DNA from: SVTX01 sp045577415
GTDB lineage: Bacteria > Bacillota > Clostridia > Oscillospirales > CAG-272
Direction: 5' to 3'
NCBI GenBank assembly: GCA_045577415.1
Contig: JAZNII010000140.1
Span: forward strand, 1-31,588
DNA: 31,588 nt
Below are positions 1-7,265 of this stretch, one piece after another. The notes below the pieces were generated by a model. It saw nothing but the letters and a program-made list of their open reading frames with translations, searched no databases and was not told the DNA's origin. Numbering within the stretch: the first letter of the stretch is position 1; each line of letters opens with the position of its first letter. A program made the position numbers and the translations under genes.

Positions 1-402
1 AATAAGGTTCATAACGCCATATCCATATTGTTCATCGGAGGATCCGGGTTCAAGGGTGGGTTGGCTCCAGATGTTGAAGTTAAGCCACTTATCGCCGGCA
101 TCATAGTCGAAGGTATCAACTCTTACCTGCATATAAACACCATTCTTAAGGTCCACCTTATTCTTAGTAGACATATGAGAGAAAGGTGCACCATCACTCC
201 AATCTACGGCGGTCATATGGAATCCGTCTTCGGTGTATTGGTAACCGGGAACACCCTTATCTCCGTCGTATCCGGGGACCTCGTGGGTAGCTTTGTCGTG
301 TGTATCAAACTGACCCTCGATCGCAGCAGTGGGAAGCGAGAAAACTGCGCACATGGAGGCAAGCATTGCAACAACGAGCAAAGCAGAAAGAATCTTTTTC
401 AT
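1..402 (-). CDS. Secreted protein of unknown function, N-terminal part only
   Basis: This minus-strand frame opens at an ATG at 402-400 and stays open to the left edge, giving 134 codons without a stop. The first ~27 residues form a classical Sec signal peptide: a start MKKILSALLVVAMLASMCAV, a hydrophobic core, and a likely cleavage after an AIE-type or TAA-type site. The mature part is acidic and rich in Gly, Asp, Tyr and Trp (for example GDKWLNFNIW), which resembles beta-rich extracellular domains, possibly of the concanavalin-like kind. A site AAGGAG lies 9 bases before the ATG, and a good promoter lies at 470-498. The family was not recognised with confidence, and the C-terminal part that might show an anchor or catalytic module is outside the window. 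The product is probably exported and extracellular or cell-surface. The secreted nature is well supported; any enzymatic role is unknown. Confidence 0.75.
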   Translation of the reverse strand, partial: MKKILSALLVVAMLASMCAVFSLPTAAIEGQFDTHDKATHEVPGYDGDKGVPGYQYTEDGFHMTAVDWSDGAPFSHMSTKNKVDLKNGVYMQVRVDTFDYDAGDKWLNFNIWSQPTLEPGSSDEQYGYGVMNLI

Positions 403-469
403 AACTCTTTTCTCCTTAAAAATATAGTATTTTGGAATGCAAAAGATAAATCACTTTCGCACCATCTTT

Positions 470-498
470 ATTTTATCACAAATACTCAAAATTGTAAA
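470..498 (-). promoter_or_regulatory. Sigma-A promoter for the secreted protein gene
   Basis: On the minus strand, a -35 TTTACA (498-493) is followed after exactly 17 bases by a -10 TAAAAT (475-470). Transcription would start near 463, giving a leader of about 60 bases before the ATG at 402. The surrounding DNA is very AT-rich. This makes the secreted gene an independent transcription unit, not a downstream part of the radical-SAM gene transcript. Confidence 0.65.
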
Positions 499-597
499 TG
501 CACAATATTTACAAAAATATTTTATTGTTATTGTAATTATTACACAATCACTAATCCAAAATTGAAATAAACTTCATAACGAAGTCATTTAATTTTA

Positions 598-672
598 TCA
601 CTCATCCTCTGTTCCAGTATCAGTGTGAGCGTTGGTATCCTTACCATTGCCGTAAACGTAGGAATAATCTCC
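598..672 (-). pseudogene. Coding-like 3' scar, tail of a lost gene
   Basis: Directly after the stop of the radical-SAM gene, in a different reading frame, the minus strand encodes a 24-residue tail beginning GDYSYVYGNGKDTNAH and ending in an acidic TEDE before a TGA at 598-600. Its composition (Tyr, Gly, Asp, Thr, no Lys-rich or AT-rich low-complexity bias) is unlike the surrounding AT-rich intergenic DNA and looks like the C-terminus of an exported Clostridial protein. It has no start of its own. It could be the remnant of a secreted-protein paralogue deleted when the radical-SAM gene came to sit next to it, or an optional frameshift extension of that gene. The assignment is tentative. Confidence 0.35.
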
Positions 673-673
673 A

Positions 674-1642
674 CTAAATAAGGCAAAAGCTTTTCCCTTG
701 CCAGAGATCCTCGGAAAACATTTTTTTATCAATATTATTTATGACCGCGGTCTTTTTTCGACTCCAATCGGGAGAGAGAAGCTCGTTTTGCATGCCGTCA
801 CCCGTCAACCTGCCAACCACCGTTTCGGGAGGCAGGTAGGTCAATGCTTCGGCGACTATATCCACGTATTCGTTCATTTCAAGGGGAGTATAATTCCCTT
901 CATTATATATATCGGCGAGTCTCGTGCCTCTGATGACATGTAATAAGTGAATTTTTACCTGCTCGGGGCGCATTTTCGCCACCGCTTTCACGCTTTCTAT
1001 CATCATCTCATGGCTCTCGTCGGGGAGACCGAAAATCAGGTGTACGCAGATGTTTATTTTTTCGGACGCGGAACGTAATTTCTCATATCCCGCAAGGAAA
1101 TCCGAAAAGCTGTGACCTCGGTTGATAGCAAATGCCGTAGCGTCGTGGACGGTCTGCAAGCCAAGCTCTACGGTCAGCACCGTCCTCTCGGCAAGCTCCG
1201 CCAGATAATCCACCACGTCGTCCTCAAGGCAGTCGGCGCGTGTTGCGATATTCAGACCCACAACGCCCTCTTTTCCCATCACGCTTTCCACCTTTTCGCG
1301 TATCACCGAAAGCGGCGCGTAGGTGTTGGTGTGCGCCTGAAAATAGGGGATGTATTTGTCGGTCTTCCACTTGCCTGAAAGCTGATTTTTGATTATTTCA
1401 AACTGCTCGGCGACGGGCAGGACCGCATCGGCGGCAAAGTCTCCGCTACCTCTGGGCGAACAGTAAATGCAACCGCCCACAGAGCATTTTCCGTCAATAT
1501 TAGGGCAGGTAAATCCCGCGTCAAGGGGAATCTTCATGCATTTGCCGCCAAAGGTCTTGCGAAGATAGTAGTCATAAGTGTAATAGCGCTTGTTGGAGTC
1601 GCTATTGCGAAATGGATTTATATCGGATTGTTTTATCTTCAT
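674..1642 (-). CDS. Radical SAM protein, TIGR01212 family (YtqA/YhcC-like)
   Basis: The 322-residue protein matches the usual length of the YtqA/YhcC family of radical-SAM proteins related to the Elp3 fold. The cluster-binding cysteines follow the family pattern GFTCPN...GGCIYC, with C46, C58 and C61 (C-x11-C-x2-C), which differs from the classic C-x3-C-x2-C. Downstream are a family-typical QAHTNTYAP segment, GLNIATRADCL and LGLQTVHD, all parts of the SAM-barrel. The C-terminus ...WQGKSFCLI is where family members normally end. Biochemical substrate is not established for this family; an RNA or protein modification role is only inferred from the Elp3 likeness. A site AAAGGG precedes the ATG at 1642. 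No clear promoter was found in 1643-1740. Confidence 0.85.
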   Translation of the reverse strand: MKIKQSDINPFRNSDSNKRYYTYDYYLRKTFGGKCMKIPLDAGFTCPNIDGKCSVGGCIYCSPRGSGDFAADAVLPVAEQFEIIKNQLSGKWKTDKYIPYFQAHTNTYAPLSVIREKVESVMGKEGVVGLNIATRADCLEDDVVDYLAELAERTVLTVELGLQTVHDATAFAINRGHSFSDFLAGYEKLRSASEKINICVHLIFGLPDESHEMMIESVKAVAKMRPEQVKIHLLHVIRGTRLADIYNEGNYTPLEMNEYVDIVAEALTYLPPETVVGRLTGDGMQNELLSPDWSRKKTAVINNIDKKMFSEDLWQGKSFCLI

Positions 1643-1740
1643 ACAATTCCCTTTCTTTTATTAAAAAACTTACGTCTTCAAAACCACTCTAATTCAAAAA
1701 TTTTCTTGTTTTTTAGAAAAGGTTTTGAAAGGTGAGGGGG

Positions 1741-1791
1741 TGCAGGGGGGAGAGGAAAACTTTTTCCTAAAAGTTTTCCTCTCCCCCTGCA
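1741..1791. repeat. Long intergenic hairpin after the aminotransferase stop
   Basis: The arms 1741-1764 and 1769-1791 are complementary over 23 base pairs with a single bulged G and a four-base loop (TCCT at 1765-1768). The GC-rich outer part (GCAGGGGGAGAGG) and the AT-rich inner part (AAAACTTTT) make one continuous stem. It begins 5 bases after the aminotransferase stop on the minus strand. There is no T-run after the stem on either strand, so it is not a standard rho-independent terminator. It may be a copy of a dispersed intergenic palindrome or a 3'-end stabilising structure. Confidence 0.75.
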
Positions 1792-1795
1792 AAAA

Positions 1796-3073
1796 TCAAT
1801 ATTTCAAAAACTTTTCGACTGCGGCGAGGCGAACGCAAACTGTCAACACCTTCATCGCCTTATCAAGCTCCTCAAGAGATGGATAGGTGGGCGCGATACG
1901 GATATTAGAGTCGTCGGGATCGTAGCCGTAAGGGTAGGTCGCGCCGACGGTGGTTAGGGTCAGACCCGCATCCTTTGCCAGCGCATAAGCTCTCTTGGCG
2001 CATCCCTTCTCTACGAAAAGGCTGATAAAATAACCGCCACGGGGGTCTGTCCAACGAGCGATCCCACGGGGAGCAAGCTCCTTTGCGAGATGCTCCTTGA
2101 CGAGAGCAAACTTGGGAGCAATAATTGCCGCGTGCTTCTTCATGTGCGCCTTGATATTCTCAGCGTTGCCGAAATATCTCACGTGACGGAGCTGATTAAG
2201 TCTATCAAAGTTGATTGTCTGCGCCTTCATGATCTCCTTTATCTGCTCAAGATTTTTTTCACTTGCCGCCATAAGCGCGACACCGCCTCCGGGGTAGGTA
2301 ATCTTGCTTGTGGAATAGAAGCAAAGCACTCTGTCGGGGTTGCCCGCATCACAGCACTCCTGAATTATGTCGAGAAGCTCGTCGCCCTCATCGTAGAGGT
2401 CGTGGACGGCATAAGCATTATCCCACATAATGCGGAAGTCCTTCGCCGCGGTCTCCATGTAAGCAAGACGGCGTACGGTCTCGTCGGAATAGGTAATTCC
2501 GTCGGGGTTGGAATACTTGGGGTTACACCAGATACCCTTGACATGAGGGTCTTTTACCAGCTCCTCAACGGCATCCATATCGGGACCTGTGGGGGTCATA
2601 TTTACGTTGACCATCTCAAATCCCAGCGACTGAGTTACCATAAAATGGCGGTCATAGCCGGGTACGGGACAGATAAACTTGACCTTTTCTTCTCTGCACC
2701 AGGGTCTCTCACTGCCACGAACACCGTAAAGCATCGCGCGCGCGAGGGTGTCGTACATAAAGGTCAAGGAGGAGCTTCCGCCGAGAAGAATATTTTCAGA
2801 GGGGATAGTGAGCAGCTCGGAGAACATAGCCTGAGCCTCGGGTACGCCCTCAAAAAGACCGTAGTTACGGCAATCAAAGCCGCCCTCGGTCTTGCAATCC
2901 TCCGCACCCTTCAGCACGGTAAGGATACCGTCAGAGAGGTTCAACTGCTCTGTGCAGGGCTTACCTCTCGATATATCGAGCTTAAGTCCGCTCGCCTTTA
3001 TATCCTCATATTCTTTAACTAAATTCTGATGCTCCGCAAGGAGAGCCTCATAGGACATTTCGCAATATTTCAT
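1796..3073 (-). CDS. PLP aminotransferase, aspartate aminotransferase subgroup Ic (PF12897-like)
   Basis: This protein of 425 residues belongs to the fold-type I aminotransferases, in the branch with the hallmark N-terminal LDISRGKPC..QLNLSDG (residues 32-50) that defines subgroup Ic aspartate aminotransferases. Visible PLP-site residues are the NPKYSNPDG loop (184-192), Asp218 in WDNAY, and the Schiff-base Lys257 in STSKITYPGGG. The likely reaction is aspartate plus 2-oxoglutarate to oxaloacetate plus glutamate in the cytoplasm, though the substrate was not determined. The ATG at 3073 is preferred; a TTG one codon earlier is equally placed relative to the GGAG site. It has its own promoter (3118-3146). 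A second, unrelated-subgroup aminotransferase lies at 28072-29244. Confidence 0.85.
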   Translation of the reverse strand: MKYCEMSYEALLAEHQNLVKEYEDIKASGLKLDISRGKPCTEQLNLSDGILTVLKGAEDCKTEGGFDCRNYGLFEGVPEAQAMFSELLTIPSENILLGGSSSLTFMYDTLARAMLYGVRGSERPWCREEKVKFICPVPGYDRHFMVTQSLGFEMVNVNMTPTGPDMDAVEELVKDPHVKGIWCNPKYSNPDGITYSDETVRRLAYMETAAKDFRIMWDNAYAVHDLYDEGDELLDIIQECCDAGNPDRVLCFYSTSKITYPGGGVALMAASEKNLEQIKEIMKAQTINFDRLNQLRHVRYFGNAENIKAHMKKHAAIIAPKFALVKEHLAKELAPRGIARWTDPRGGYFISLFVEKGCAKRAYALAKDAGLTLTTVGATYPYGYDPDDSNIRIAPTYPSLEELDKAMKVLTVCVRLAAVEKFLKY

Positions 3074-3117
3074 CAAAAATTCTACTCCGTTTTTTCTATT
3101 TAATCACAACAAAAATC

Positions 3118-3146
3118 ATTATACCACATCGTTTCGAAAAATGCAA
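3118..3146 (-). promoter_or_regulatory. Sigma-A promoter for the subgroup Ic aminotransferase
   Basis: The minus strand has -35 TTGCAT (3146-3141), a 17-base spacer and -10 TATAAT (3123-3118), with an extended TGG immediately before the -10. The start point near 3111 gives a leader of about 38 bases. It lies in the 108-base AT-rich gap after the helicase stop, so the aminotransferase can be transcribed independently. Confidence 0.8.
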
Positions 3147-3184
3147 GATATATTTTCAAATTTTGCAAAAATTTTAAATATTTC

Positions 3185-5608
3185 TTAATTTTCCCAAAAT
3201 CTGCGCGCGATTTCTGCAAGAGAGGAGGGATCTCCCACCAAATTCATCATTTTCCACTCCTTTGGGAAAAGCGCCCTGTATTTAGGCTCGGCATATCTGT
3301 CGTCTATAAGCACGGCGATACCTCTGTCGGTCTCGGTGCGTATGACTCTGCCCACCGCCTGAAGCACCGAGTTCATGCCGGGGTAGGTGTAGGCATAGTC
3401 GTGTCCCATGCCGCATTTTTCCTCGTAATAGTCTCGGATTATGTTGTTTTCGTCTGATATTCCCGGAAGTCCCACGCCCACGACAACCACACCGATAAGA
3501 CGCTTGCCGGGCAGGTCGATACCCTCGGAGAACGAGCCGCCGAGGACGCAAAAGCCTATACGCAGCTTGCCGTCGTCCTGAAACTCCGATAAGTAGGCTT
3601 CACGTTCAGAGGGAGACATATTCTTCTCCTGCACAAGAACTTTGACCTTGGGGTACTTTGCCGAAAAGAGCTTGCGAACCTCCTCCATATATCTGTAGGA
3701 CGGGAAAAAGACCATATAATTCCCCACCTTCGCCGACACGGTTGCGGCGATGCAAGCGGCGATCTTTTTATAGGACTTTTCTCTGTCCTCATACCTTGTG
3801 CTTATCTTGTCCATCGCCGCCACGCAAAGATTTTCCTTTGGGAACGGCGACTCAAAATCCACCGACACAGTCTTTTTGCCACCGCCCAATATGTCAGCGA
3901 AATAGTCGGTGGGAGTTAGCGTCGCCGAAAACAAAACCGACGCCACCGCGCGTTCCAGCGCAATCGACAGATTGTTCGACGGGTCGAGACAGTAAAGCAA
4001 AAGAGACACTTTATGGTCAACTGTATTTATAAAGGTAAGATAGTGGCGATCGAAGCACTCGCAGATCTTTTTAAATTCAAAAATTCGATATGACAGATCC
4101 TCCACGGCAAAAAACGCGGTGTGATCGGCGTTGTATTTCATCCAACCGTCGCATTTTTCCGAGAAAGCAGACAGCTCGCGAACGAAGTTTTCGGGCAGAT
4201 CGCGGGCGACGTAATATCCAGTACCAACGCCGTCACCGTCGTATTTCATATTGTCTGAACAGAGCCTTTCAAGCGTCTCAAAGCTCCGCAAAAGTGAAAG
4301 ACAGGCGTCTGTCAGCTTGCTCGTCTCACCCAAAAGCGAGACGATATGCTCAAAATCTTCACTTGAAAGCCTTGACGAAAACATATCCCTTGCGCGGTCG
4401 GGCAGGTTGTGCGCCTCGTCAACAAGAAAAATAAATTTTTCTCTGCCGCCGCCAAACCGTTCGTCAAAATAGCGTTTTAAGTAGACGGTTGGCGAGAAAA
4501 CGTAGTTATAGTCGCAGATTATAACGTCGCAAAGCTCGGAAAGGTCAAGAGAAAATTCGTAGGGGCATATCTCTCGCATTTTGCCGAAATTTTTTATAGC
4601 TGAACTGTCAAAAATGCCCGAAAGCTTAAGAATTTCTTCAAGCGACGCGCTTAATTTGTCATAATAGGCCTTTGCGTACGGACAAAGCTCGGGACAGCAG
4701 TTTGAGGAAAGTCTGCCGCCGCGCCTCTTGGCAGCATCGTTTATACACATCTGCTCTCTTGAAGAAAGCACGATGCCGCGAACACGAGAGCCTGCGCCGT
4801 TCATCTTTTCGATAGCATGATATGCCTCGCGGCGGATGCTTGCTTTTGACGTAAGGTAAAATATCTTGTCGGCAATCCCCTCGCCCATACATTTCGCCGC
4901 AGGATAAAGGGTGGAGACCGTTTTGCCAATGCCCGTGGGTGCTTGACAGAAAAGACGGTTACCGTGCTTTATGTCGCGGTAACATTCCTTTATCATCTCG
5001 GCTTGACTATCACGAAGCGAGCTGTAAGGAAAGGGCGCGCTCGCCACCGCAGGCATTCTATCCCTCGCTCGGTTTCTCATATCTCGCCCTCTCCATAGCG
5101 CCATTGATAGCAGACGGTAATAAAAGCTTCTCAGCTCCTCAGCCATTACCACCTTCTCGTGATATTCGATCTCCTCGCTATCAATATTGTAATATATCAT
5201 TCTGGTGTTGACGCTTCTCAGCTCCTTTGTTCTGCAAAGGAAATAAGCGTAACAATAAAGCTGGGCCAAATGTAGCTGATCTACCTCGTGGCTTGAAAAA
5301 ATCTTCTCGCCCACCGTCTTTATCTCGTCAACGGTATAATAACCGTTACGATATAATATTCCGTCTGCCCTGCCCTTGACATAAAAGTAGACCTCGTCTG
5401 CCTTGCTTGTGTTGCGAAGCTCGACCTCACTGTGATAGAACGCGCCGAATGAGGTCTGAAGCTTCTGATGAATCCTCTGACCCTCTGCCGCTCTTTCACG
5501 GAGACTTGACGGCGAGCGGTGGCAATCAATATTTCCGCGAAGCAGCGCCAATTCGCAAAGCTCTCTGACGCTAAGCTCAACGTGATCTCTGTCAATATCG
5601 TACCTCAT
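3185..5608 (-). CDS. XPD/DinG-type DNA helicase with N-terminal PD-(D/E)xK nuclease-like domain
   Basis: The 807-residue protein combines two modules. Residues ~40-125 look like a RecB/Cas4-type nuclease: His47, GRAD (79-82), DEIK (94-97) and a QLYCYAY helix (116-122). Residues ~195-800 are a superfamily 2 helicase of the Rad3/XPD/DinG class: Walker A APTGIGKT (223-230), DEAH box (397-400), and near the end VLQAVGRVIRTETDRG, the motif VI. Four cysteines between the two motifs (C288, C304 or C305, C309, C348) fit the Fe-S cluster of XPD-like enzymes. It is expected to unwind DNA during repair, with the nuclease domain possibly trimming ends; the precise pathway is unknown. A site AAGGAAGGTGAG precedes the ATG. 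It is transcribed from 5662-5690, divergently from mecA. Confidence 0.85.
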   Translation of the reverse strand: MRYDIDRDHVELSVRELCELALLRGNIDCHRSPSSLRERAAEGQRIHQKLQTSFGAFYHSEVELRNTSKADEVYFYVKGRADGILYRNGYYTVDEIKTVGEKIFSSHEVDQLHLAQLYCYAYFLCRTKELRSVNTRMIYYNIDSEEIEYHEKVVMAEELRSFYYRLLSMALWRGRDMRNRARDRMPAVASAPFPYSSLRDSQAEMIKECYRDIKHGNRLFCQAPTGIGKTVSTLYPAAKCMGEGIADKIFYLTSKASIRREAYHAIEKMNGAGSRVRGIVLSSREQMCINDAAKRRGGRLSSNCCPELCPYAKAYYDKLSASLEEILKLSGIFDSSAIKNFGKMREICPYEFSLDLSELCDVIICDYNYVFSPTVYLKRYFDERFGGGREKFIFLVDEAHNLPDRARDMFSSRLSSEDFEHIVSLLGETSKLTDACLSLLRSFETLERLCSDNMKYDGDGVGTGYYVARDLPENFVRELSAFSEKCDGWMKYNADHTAFFAVEDLSYRIFEFKKICECFDRHYLTFINTVDHKVSLLLYCLDPSNNLSIALERAVASVLFSATLTPTDYFADILGGGKKTVSVDFESPFPKENLCVAAMDKISTRYEDREKSYKKIAACIAATVSAKVGNYMVFFPSYRYMEEVRKLFSAKYPKVKVLVQEKNMSPSEREAYLSEFQDDGKLRIGFCVLGGSFSEGIDLPGKRLIGVVVVGVGLPGISDENNIIRDYYEEKCGMGHDYAYTYPGMNSVLQAVGRVIRTETDRGIAVLIDDRYAEPKYRALFPKEWKMMNLVGDPSSLAEIARRFWEN

Positions 5609-5661
5609 CCGCTCACCTTCCTTTCCGTTTTATCTTCTACAAATCGTTTCCATTACATCTA

Positions 5662-5690
5662 ATTATAGCAAAAACACAGTAAAAAGTAAA
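5662..5690 (-). promoter_or_regulatory. Sigma-A promoter for the helicase gene
   Basis: On the minus strand -35 TTTACT (5690-5685), 17-base spacer, -10 TATAAT (5667-5662) with an extended TGC before it. Transcription would start near 5655, about 47 bases before the ATG at 5608. It lies back to back with the mecA promoter on the other strand. Confidence 0.75.
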
Positions 5691-5722
5691 TACCCGCCGA
5701 GAAAATTACCAAAAATTTAGGG

Positions 5723-5752
5723 GTTACATTTTGCCCCGACAAGTATTATAAT
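5723..5752 (+). promoter_or_regulatory. Probable promoter for mecA
   Basis: A perfect -10 TATAAT (5747-5752) is preceded after 18 bases by a weak -35 GTTACA (5723-5728). A small inverted repeat GGGG...CCCC (5720-5737) overlaps the -35 and could be an operator, but it is only four pairs long. The leader would be about 25 bases. Confidence 0.55.
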
Positions 5753-5783
5753 ATTAGTAGGAATACCGAAAGGACTATATACT

Positions 5784-6497
5784 ATGGAACTTATACTTAT
5801 CAGTAATACCAAACTAAAAATAATGCTGAACGAAAGCGACATGAAAAAATATCATATTGGCAGTGAGAGCGACTGCGCCCAAGGCTCTACGAGACGCGCG
5901 ATACGAACCCTGCTTGAATGTGCCAAGGATCAGATCGGCTTCAACACAGACGGAGAGGAGATATTCGTTCAGCTCTACACCTCCAAGAAAGGTGGATGCG
6001 AGCTTTTCGTCACCAAATGTCTCTCCGAAGCCCCCTCCGATGAGATATACGAAAGGATCAAAAGTCCTATCATGTCCGATGAAGCGTCACGCGAGAAAAG
6101 ACCGAAAAAGCAAGTCTCTCTGCCCGAGCAGCCTGTGGAGCAAAAAGCACTCTTAAGTCTTTCGGAGAGAAACGAAAATAAGCTTCCCCTGCCGAGAGAA
6201 AGACATCCGTCCCGTGTAGCTTATTCATTTTCAAATATGTCGGATATGCTTGAGGTCTGCAAAATTCTTTCCGCATCCGATATTTGTCCCGAAAGCAAAG
6301 CCTTTTTCGATGAGGACGGCAATTTTTATCTTCTGCTCCTCGACACGGGAATGTCGGCGTATTCGAGGCTTGACAAATTGACCTTTATCATCGAATACGG
6401 CAGACGGGAAAACCCTGACTGTCTCGTTTCCTACATATCCGAGCATGGAAAGACCATTTGCGACGAGAGAGCTATCGAAACACTCTGCGGTTTTTAA
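5784..6497 (+). CDS. mecA: Adaptor protein MecA
   Basis: The 237-residue protein begins MELILISNTKLKIMLNESDM, the characteristic MecA N-terminal strand-helix that recruits substrates, and is close to the family length of about 220-240. A charged low-complexity linker (~residues 95-150) separates it from a C-terminal domain (YSFSNMSDMLEVCKIL through SEHGKTI) that in MecA binds and activates the ClpC ATPase. In Firmicutes the MecA-ClpCP complex degrades competence and sporulation regulators; the substrate here is unknown. A site AAAGGA lies 9 bases before the ATG. It is a single-gene unit on the plus strand, divergent from the helicase, followed by a repeat-derived hairpin at 6555-6578. Confidence 0.85.
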   Translation: MELILISNTKLKIMLNESDMKKYHIGSESDCAQGSTRRAIRTLLECAKDQIGFNTDGEEIFVQLYTSKKGGCELFVTKCLSEAPSDEIYERIKSPIMSDEASREKRPKKQVSLPEQPVEQKALLSLSERNENKLPLPRERHPSRVAYSFSNMSDMLEVCKILSASDICPESKAFFDEDGNFYLLLLDTGMSAYSRLDKLTFIIEYGRRENPDCLVSYISEHGKTICDERAIETLCGF

Positions 6498-6541
6498 ATT
6501 GGAGTTTATCTAGGCGATCACTGCAACAGATTATTTGTCGA

Positions 6542-6578
6542 TTTCGCTTTGCGTTAGCCTTCCCTTGTGAGGGAAGGC
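6542..6578 (+). repeat. Shortened copy of the 14062-14305 palindromic repeat
   Basis: Bases 6542-6564 are identical over 23 positions to the reverse complement of 14134-14156, inside the long element between mtaD and the kinase gene. The copy continues into a hairpin, AGCCTTCCC / loop TTGTGA / GGGAAGGCT (6555-6578), which matches the shape and most of the sequence of the arms of that element. No T-run follows on the plus strand, so it is a weak terminator at best for mecA. Confidence 0.7.
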
Positions 6579-6625
6579 TTACCTACAAATAAAAATTTCT
6601 TTTTCAACAAAAATTCTCCGCCCTA

Positions 6626-6654
6626 TTGAAAATCTCACAAATATTTGATATAAT
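6626..6654 (+). promoter_or_regulatory. Sigma-A promoter for the glycosylase-transporter operon
   Basis: The plus strand shows -35 TTGAAA (6626-6631), a 17-base spacer and -10 TATAAT (6649-6654), with an extended TGA in front of the -10. The start near 6661 gives a leader of about 44 bases to the ATG at 6705. Confidence 0.8.
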
Positions 6655-6704
6655 ATAATTTGATATTTGAATTTCGAGAAAATTCCGAAAGGACGGTAAA
6701 AAAT

Positions 6705-7250
6705 ATGACTTGGGATGCTCTTAGGGCGGCGTGCGCCGAGTGCGAAAAATGCGAGCTTTGCAAAACGAGAACGAACTGCGTATTTGGCGTCGGAAACGAG
6801 AACGCCGACATACTTTTCGTGGGTGAGGCCCCCGGTGAAAAAGAGGATCTTTCGGGAACCCCCTTCGTCGGTCGCGCCGGTCAGCTGCTTGACAAGTTTC
6901 TTTATGCGGTCGATATAAAACGTGAGGATGTCTACATAGCCAACATTCTCAAATGCCGTCCTCCCAAGAACCGCGACCCCCTCCCCGCAGAGGAGGACGC
7001 TTGCATCGACTACCTCCGTCAGCAGGTAGCGCTTATTGACCCTAAGGTCATCGTCTGTCTCGGCAGAATTTCCGCTATGAGACTTATCAAACCCGACTTC
7101 AAGATAACTCAGGAACACGGTCAGTGGTTTAAAAAGGGCAACTATCTTATGACCGCCGTTTATCACCCCGCGGCGCTTCTGCGCGATCCACGAAAAAAAG
7201 AAGATATGCTTGAAGATATGAAAAAGATCAAGGAGAAGATCTCCCAGTAA
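6705..7250 (+). CDS. Uracil-DNA glycosylase, family 4 (Fe-S type)
   Basis: The 181-residue enzyme removes uracil from DNA as the first step of base-excision repair. It carries the family 4 signature: motif GEAPGEKED (40-48), the conserved ANILKCRPP (79-87) and the active-site VYHPAALLR (152-160). By register with the thermophilic UDGa proteins the Fe-S ligands are C13, C16, C84 and C100; the 15-residue gap between the last two is the same. The ATG at 6705 is chosen over an upstream in-frame ATG at 6660 because 6660 lies at the predicted transcription start and has no ribosome site, whereas GGACGG precedes 6705. The AEC transporter starts 15 bases after its stop, so both are probably co-transcribed. 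Confidence 0.9.
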   Translation: MTWDALRAACAECEKCELCKTRTNCVFGVGNENADILFVGEAPGEKEDLSGTPFVGRAGQLLDKFLYAVDIKREDVYIANILKCRPPKNRDPLPAEEDACIDYLRQQVALIDPKVIVCLGRISAMRLIKPDFKITQEHGQWFKKGNYLMTAVYHPAALLRDPRKKEDMLEDMKKIKEKISQ

Positions 7251-7265
7251 ACCGAGGAATATAAA

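Noticed and set aside
28..570. Plus-strand open frame of 180 codons at the left edge
   Set aside because: The minus strand here has signal peptide, ribosome site and promoter; the plus frame continues into AT-rich intergenic DNA and encodes low-complexity residues at its end.
2090..3022. Plus-strand open frame of 310 codons opposite the subgroup Ic aminotransferase
   Set aside because: It is a shadow of a gene with clear PLP-site motifs and has no ribosome site or recognisable domain.
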